Origin: Caldisericota bacterium
GTDB taxonomy: Bacteria; Caldisericota; Caldisericia; Cryosericales; Cryosericaceae
Assembly: GCA_026390195.1 (NCBI GenBank)
Contig: JAPLGK010000153.1
Coordinates: forward strand, 1 to 9,060
DNA length: 9,060 nucleotides
Direction: 5' to 3'
Shown: piece by piece, positions 5,103 through 9,060 of the stretch
How the letters are laid out: the number at the start of each line of letters is the position of its first letter
How positions within the stretch are numbered: the stretch's first letter is position 1
Notes under the pieces: model-generated
Seen by the model: only the letters and a program-made list of their open reading frames with translations
What the model was told of the DNA's origin: nothing
Databases searched by the model: none
Position numbers and translations under genes: made by a program

Positions 5103-8100
5103 TCATGGAGCGTGCTGGGCTGGAATGGCTTCCAGCCTATTCGTCAGCGTATCGTTGATCGTCTTGAGAGAACTGCCGATGGGCCCTGGTCCCCCGTCAT
5201 CGTTGCACTCAAGCCCCCCGCAGAATCTGGAGGGATTCTTGGTGTTGCCTGACCACACCCTCTCGTTTGGGAAGATGTTGCTGATGTCATCGATCAGATG
5301 CACGCTTGGCTCTCCTGCGTTGTAGCAGGCGAACTGGTACGTTCCGCCGCTACCACAGTCTTCCCCAAAAGCCGGCCAGATGAGAGTCACACCGTTGCCA
5401 CATGCGGCAGTCGGGTAGATCGCGTGCTTTCCTCCAGACGCCTGCAGTTTGAGAGCGTTGTCCTGGAACTCAAGGGTTGCCCGCATGATGTCGTCATCCG
5501 TCTTGCCAGATTCATAGTGGAGCGTCTTCCCCTTGGTCTCAGTTGAACCAGTGGCATTCCAGACTGCTGAATGGCTTGTCGACTCGCTTCCGTGCGCAGA
5601 AGTATAGACATATTTCAACTCAAGATTCCGGTCGTCGATGACCTTCCAGGCCATGATCACCTTCTCAACGTCCCCATTGTGAGACTTGACTCCGCCAACT
5701 GCCCCCACAAATGGAAGATTTGAACCATATCTCCCGTAGTCCCTGCTCCAGGCAATGGCATAGATGAACAGGACGTATCTCTCGTTTGACTTGGTCGTGT
5801 AGGGGGTAATCCTCACGAAATTGACGACCTTGTCTGTGTCCCGATGGTCCAACCACTCTTCCATGTTGTCGAGCTCAAAGTATGGGTTGGCCTGGACCAT
5901 GGCTTCTTCCTCCCAGGCTTGGTTGATTCCGTCCTCATCTACGTCGTACTTCTTGTCTACAAACATGGAGGAGTTGGTTTGGATCTTCCTTCCTGCGTCT
6001 GAGAAGGTGAGGTTCGGCTGGTAGACGTTCATCGTGAAGGTTCTAGTGGCCAAGTGTTTGGAGTCCGGAGCTGCAACCTCAAGGGCTACCCGATAGGTCC
6101 CGGGATTGACGAACGTCCAATCGAAGGAGCTCTTGTCGCTCAGAATCTCTGAGCCCATCTTCCATGTGTAGATGAGGCCTGCGTCCGGCAGATCTGTGTC
6201 CACATGGCTGCACGTGAAGCCTACTTCAAGTGCAGACGTTCCGTCGAGTGGGGAGGCGTTTGTGGAGAACTGCGGGTACCTTGCGCTGACGGCAACCTCT
6301 GCATGCCACGATTGACTCTTGTCCGTGTTCGTCACGGTGGCCTCTGCCGTGTAGTTCCCAAGCTTGTAGGTGTGCTGGACGTTTTGCAGGTTGCTCGTCT
6401 TCCCGTCCCCGAAATTCCATTGGACGTTTCCAAACGCGCCGGGATTGTCGGTCTTGTACTCAAGCCTGTACGTCAGGCCATCTGCGACATAGAACTCTGG
6501 GGTTGCCACCAGTCGAATACTGGGAGACTTGAGCACTGCAATCTGCAGCGACTTGCTGAGGCCATCCACGGAGTTGCCGAATTTCACGGAAACGGTCACG
6601 TTGTAGCTGCCATCCTTCGCGAACCGGTGGACGATTCCATTGCCAGTCCCCGTTGTTCCATCCCCGAAGTCCCAGGCATATGAGATGTCGTTCGGCCCAA
6701 ATTCGGCGGGCACATTCTTGACCGTGCAGGTTAACTTCGTGTCTGTGGTTGAAGAGTAGACCTGGTCAGGGCTGTAGTCTATAGAAAAGTCGGGTATCCA
6801 GTTGAACGGAAGCTTCGACGGCTTGTAGCACACCAGGTACCAGCCCGCGCCAACGCCTCCCTTCTCACTTCGCATGGCAATAATCAACGGTTCAGAGGAG
6901 AGGACCTGGGCTTCGTAGCCGGTGAATTCCGTGTAGTTAAGGAACGAGCCTGTTTCGTAACTCCATTGGTAGATCCCGTCGCCATGGTTCTGCAGACCGC
7001 CCGACTCACACAACCAGACAATGGCATCGTCCGTGAAGTATGGACCTCGCCCAAAGAAGGGCTCTTCGGGCCGTTTCTTGGTCCACAAGGCGTTGCCAGC
7101 AGTGTCGCTTGGGAATATGGAATCCCCCTTCCTGGAGAAGGCATAGTCTCCGAAGCTCCCAAGAATCTCCGAACCAGCCTCCTCAGCAACGACCTGCCCG
7201 GAAGTGCCCACGACATACGCATATTTCTTCCCGTTGAAGAAGTAGGAGTCGTCCGTCAGCGAAGAGGCGTTGCTGGTGACATGGAGGCGGTCTCCGCTGC
7301 CGAGATAGGGCCTCGGGTTGTCGTTGGAGTCTGCGACTATGGCATAGGTTTCGGAAGTCGTGAGCAGGATCTCGGAGACGACTCTGTTCTGCGAGAAGTC
7401 ATAGACGACAAGCTTGTCTCTATCAGTGCAGAAGATCAGGTTCTTCTGCAAATCCCAGGCGAAGATCTTGCCCCCAAGATAGCTGCTGGGCACGTGTCCC
7501 AGGACCTTGCCCGTCTCCAAGCTGTAGATCGCAGGATCCCCTTGCCCGGTAGGGTCAAGAGAAGGGTCTTCAATAATGCAGTCAGGGTAAAGGAGTTTGT
7601 ATATGTAGTTGTCATCCGATACGTTCAAGTCCCTCTCTTTCAGCGTCCTCTTGTCGATAAGGTAGTCGGGTGCGTTCCGAACCTCGACGTACAAGAAGTC
7701 GCCGAGGTTCATCACCCATTGAGGAGCTCCCGTTGGAATCGTCCGCACGAAGGCAAACTGCTTCTTCAAGTCATAGACACTGATTCTATCTTTGACCCAG
7801 ACGAAGACGTACCTTTCACCAATGTCAGTCGCATAGATACTGCCAGAGACACTTGCGTCTCCAATGAGATTTCCGCTGGAAGTATCAAGAGCGTATAGGT
7901 ATGTGCCTTCAGTAGAAGTGCCTGGGTCATATTCGACAGAACCCACTCCGATATCCCCCTCAAGGCGGAAGTCTCCTACGTATCCCCTGGAAAGCTTGAG
8001 CGGTCCCCAGGTGACTGCAGTACCATAGGGCGTTGAGCCTGTCTGACCCAAATTGGTTGGCGTCTTCCTTTTGCAGGAGGTTGAGAGAACCACTGCAAGA

Positions 8101-8168
8101 AGTACTAACACGAGGACGCCGGTTCGTCTCAGACGTTGAGTTCTCTTATCCATGAACATTGCATTCAT
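5103..8168 (-). CDS. Large PKD-domain lipoprotein with propeller-like N-terminal half
   Basis: A 1,021-residue exported protein. The N-terminus has basic residues (KRTQRLRR, 8-15), a hydrophobic core (VLVLVLLAVVLS) and C32 in LSTSC, a slightly non-canonical lipobox (Ser at -3), suggesting a lipid anchor. Residues about 55-450 are repeated beta-rich units (YLYALDTSSGNLIG, KLVVYDFSQNRVV, YQWSYETGSFL) like WD40/PQQ propellers. PKD domains centre on WDFGDG (W499) and WNFGDG (W584), and a PKD-like third on YTWKMG (W669). An EF-hand/TSP3-like loop DVDEDGINQAWE lies at 742-753. The C-terminal domain has HNGDVE (H830) and GKHAIYP (H915), then ERVWSG and RFCGGL, reminiscent of Vps62/DUF946-type domains. 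It is probably a cell-surface binding or carbohydrate-associated protein; enzymatic activity is unproven. I start at ATG 8168, with GAGG five bases upstream within AGAGGGGG; GTG 8171 and ATG 8159 are alternatives. It heads a likely two-gene unit. Confidence 0.85.
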   Translation of the reverse strand: MNAMFMDKRTQRLRRTGVLVLVLLAVVLSTSCKRKTPTNLGQTGSTPYGTAVTWGPLKLSRGYVGDFRLEGDIGVGSVEYDPGTSTEGTYLYALDTSSGNLIGDASVSGSIYATDIGERYVFVWVKDRISVYDLKKQFAFVRTIPTGAPQWVMNLGDFLYVEVRNAPDYLIDKRTLKERDLNVSDDNYIYKLLYPDCIIEDPSLDPTGQGDPAIYSLETGKVLGHVPSSYLGGKIFAWDLQKNLIFCTDRDKLVVYDFSQNRVVSEILLTTSETYAIVADSNDNPRPYLGSGDRLHVTSNASSLTDDSYFFNGKKYAYVVGTSGQVVAEEAGSEILGSFGDYAFSRKGDSIFPSDTAGNALWTKKRPEEPFFGRGPYFTDDAIVWLCESGGLQNHGDGIYQWSYETGSFLNYTEFTGYEAQVLSSEPLIIAMRSEKGGVGAGWYLVCYKPSKLPFNWIPDFSIDYSPDQVYSSTTDTKLTCTVKNVPAEFGPNDISYAWDFGDGTTGTGNGIVHRFAKDGSYNVTVSVKFGNSVDGLSKSLQIAVLKSPSIRLVATPEFYVADGLTYRLEYKTDNPGAFGNVQWNFGDGKTSNLQNVQHTYKLGNYTAEATVTNTDKSQSWHAEVAVSARYPQFSTNASPLDGTSALEVGFTCSHVDTDLPDAGLIYTWKMGSEILSDKSSFDWTFVNPGTYRVALEVAAPDSKHLATRTFTMNVYQPNLTFSDAGRKIQTNSSMFVDKKYDVDEDGINQAWEEEAMVQANPYFELDNMEEWLDHRDTDKVVNFVRITPYTTKSNERYVLFIYAIAWSRDYGRYGSNLPFVGAVGGVKSHNGDVEKVIMAWKVIDDRNLELKYVYTSAHGSESTSHSAVWNATGSTETKGKTLHYESGKTDDDIMRATLEFQDNALKLQASGGKHAIYPTAACGNGVTLIWPAFGEDCGSGGTYQFACYNAGEPSVHLIDDISNIFPNERVWSGNTKNPSRFCGGLECNDDGGPGPIGSSLKTINDTLTNRLEAIPAQHAP

Positions 8169-8197
8169 CACCCCCTCTCGAAACAGTTCCTACACAA

Positions 8198-8225
8198 ATA
8201 ATCCGACAAAGAGGACAATTTGCAA
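8198..8225 (-). promoter_or_regulatory. Candidate promoter of the lipoprotein gene
   Basis: Read on the minus strand, TTGCAA (8225-8220) is followed after 16 bases by GATTAT (8203-8198), four of six bases of a -10 box. A start near 8191 would give a leader of about 20 bases before ATG 8168. The -35 is palindromic and coincides with the -35 proposed for the divergent gene. Weak boxes, moderate support from position. Confidence 0.35.
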
Positions 8226-8246
8226 CCAGCCTGTTGCCGCTATACT
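8220..8246 (+). promoter_or_regulatory. Candidate promoter of the GPH symporter gene
   Basis: TTGCAA (8220-8225) and a good -10 box TATACT (8241-8246, five of six) are separated by 15 bases, two short of the usual spacing. Taking TTTGCA (8219-8224) gives 16. A start near 8253 gives a leader of about 40 bases before the ATG at 8293. The -10 is the strongest part of the evidence. Confidence 0.4.
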
Positions 8247-8292
8247 GACCATATCTTAGGGGTCTAGCAGGACCTGAAAGCGGAGGGCCGAT

Positions 8293-9060
8293 ATGAAAAA
8301 CGAAAGGAATGACCAGCCGGGGCTCGAGGGCACAAGAATCGCTGGAGAAGTCCCAGGACCGACATCGGGGGAAGCGCTTCACGAAGAGTCTGTCCCTTTC
8401 CACAGCCGCATCTGGGTGTCAGCAGCTGACGGTGGGGCGGCTATCCTCTGTTCCATCGCCGAAGGCGCAGCACTGACCTACTACTTCACGCGCGTCATGG
8501 GGCTGGCCCCACGCCTTGCCTCCATCGTGTGGCTGCTCTTCGGCATCTGGAACGCCTTCAACGACCCACTGTTCGGGTACATCAGTGACCGGACCAGGAG
8601 CAGACTCGGACGCCGTATTCCCTACATCCGGTATGGGGCACCCCTGTATGCGGCCGCCTTTGCAATCTTCTGGATTGTCGTGCCTGGGTTCAAAGGCAAC
8701 CAGACGGCGCTGTTTATCCAGATGCTGGTCGGCATGTTTCTGTTCGATACTCTCTACACGGCTATTGCAACTGCCGTCTACATCATGCCGTACGAAATGG
8801 CAGTCTCCAACAAGGCTCGGAGCAGCATCTTCATCTGGAAGATCGGGTTCAGCCTCATTTCCACTGCATTCCCTATCGCCATGGGGCTCATCCAGCCGGG
8901 ACCCGGCCAGGATGCCACCCCCTACCGACTTATCATGATCGGTCTTGGGGTCCTCATGGCGGTGGTCATCTATGCCAGCACCTTCTTCTACAAGGAAAAC
9001 CACTTCCAGCAGGAAGAGGAACAGTTCAGCTTCTGGAAGTCGCTGGGCGCCTGCTTTCGC
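8293..9060 (+). CDS. GPH-family (MelB-like) sugar:cation symporter, N-terminal 256 residues (partial)
   Basis: An inner-membrane symporter of the glycoside-pentoside-hexuronide:cation family, importing a sugar or glycoside with H+ or Na+; the substrate is not predictable. The frame is open from ATG 8293 to the window edge. GGAGGG (8282-8287) lies five bases upstream. After an unusually long, hydrophilic N-terminus of about 40 residues, membrane segments run at roughly 47-67, 74-96, 112-131, 139-166, 180-200 and 212-232. The family signature is W86-NAFNDPLFGYISDRTRSRLGRR (to R108), matching MelB helix II and the loop that follows. The MelB cation residue Asp59 aligns with D91, but the Asp55 position is N87. 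MPYEMA (165-170) and the YRLIMIG segment (211-217) are also typical. The gene is divergent from the PKD lipoprotein across a 124-base gap. A surface lipoprotein beside a sugar importer suggests, without proving, a link to glycan use. Confidence 0.88.
   Translation, partial: MKNERNDQPGLEGTRIAGEVPGPTSGEALHEESVPFHSRIWVSAADGGAAILCSIAEGAALTYYFTRVMGLAPRLASIVWLLFGIWNAFNDPLFGYISDRTRSRLGRRIPYIRYGAPLYAAAFAIFWIVVPGFKGNQTALFIQMLVGMFLFDTLYTAIATAVYIMPYEMAVSNKARSSIFIWKIGFSLISTAFPIAMGLIQPGPGQDATPYRLIMIGLGVLMAVVIYASTFFYKENHFQQEEEQFSFWKSLGACFR

Noticed and set aside
6966..7898. 310-codon plus-strand frame opposite the lipoprotein gene
   Set aside because: It is antisense to a continuous 1,021-residue frame with recognisable PKD and propeller-like segments; it is a shadow without a ribosome binding site or domains.
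8419..9003. 194-codon minus-strand frame opposite the symporter
   Set aside because: It mirrors the symporter coding strand; the His/Asp/Gly-rich product is typical of antisense to hydrophobic codons.

Overview
This 9,060-base window is bacterial, with GC in the mid-fifties by eye, ATG starts and strong purine-rich ribosome binding sites (runs such as GAGGGGG and GGGGGAG). It holds seven protein-coding genes, two of them cut by the window edges. I cannot assign a lineage. The gene mix (FLVCR-like MFS carrier, PKD-domain lipoprotein, MelB-type sugar symporter, iron-sulfur-flavoprotein-like reductase) would fit an anaerobic or thermophilic-lineage heterotroph, but that is only an inference.

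Layout. (1) Positions 1-852, minus strand: N-terminal 284 residues of an MFS transporter resembling FLVCR proteins. (2) 853-1370: a divergent intergenic region without a credible gene. It carries an orphan hairpin followed by a T-rich stretch, and four copies of an AGTAGAWT half-site. Two of these form a perfect dyad lying across a TTGACA-N19-TAGATT promoter. (3) 1371-2024, plus: an NADPH-dependent FMN reductase / flavodoxin-like protein with an unusual cysteine cluster. (4) 2191-3960, plus: a leucine carboxyl methyltransferase-family SAM methyltransferase, then an alpha/beta hydrolase with a visible Ser-Asp-His triad. A 67-bp element with the architecture of an integron attC site lies between them, and a decayed relative may follow the hydrolase. 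(5) 3961-4660: about 700 bases with no convincing gene. (6) 8168-4661, minus: a two-gene unit, a 1,021-residue lipoprotein (propeller-like half, three PKD or PKD-like domains, an EF-hand-like loop and a histidine-motif C-terminal domain) followed 37 bases later by a 134-residue protein that looks like an EVE/PUA-like domain. (7) 8293-9060, plus: N-terminal 256 residues of a GPH-family sugar:cation symporter, divergent from the lipoprotein. The two appear to share a palindromic -35 hexamer.

The left and right thirds look like ordinary chromosomal transport and envelope genes. The central 2.2-4.1 kb block looks like mobile-cassette cargo: single unrelated enzymes, each with its own ribosome binding site, separated by an attC-like hairpin. 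No integrase gene is visible here. The two most interesting signals are this cassette-like block and the four-half-site control region ahead of the flavoprotein. I found no CRISPR array, tRNA, rRNA or complete insertion sequence.
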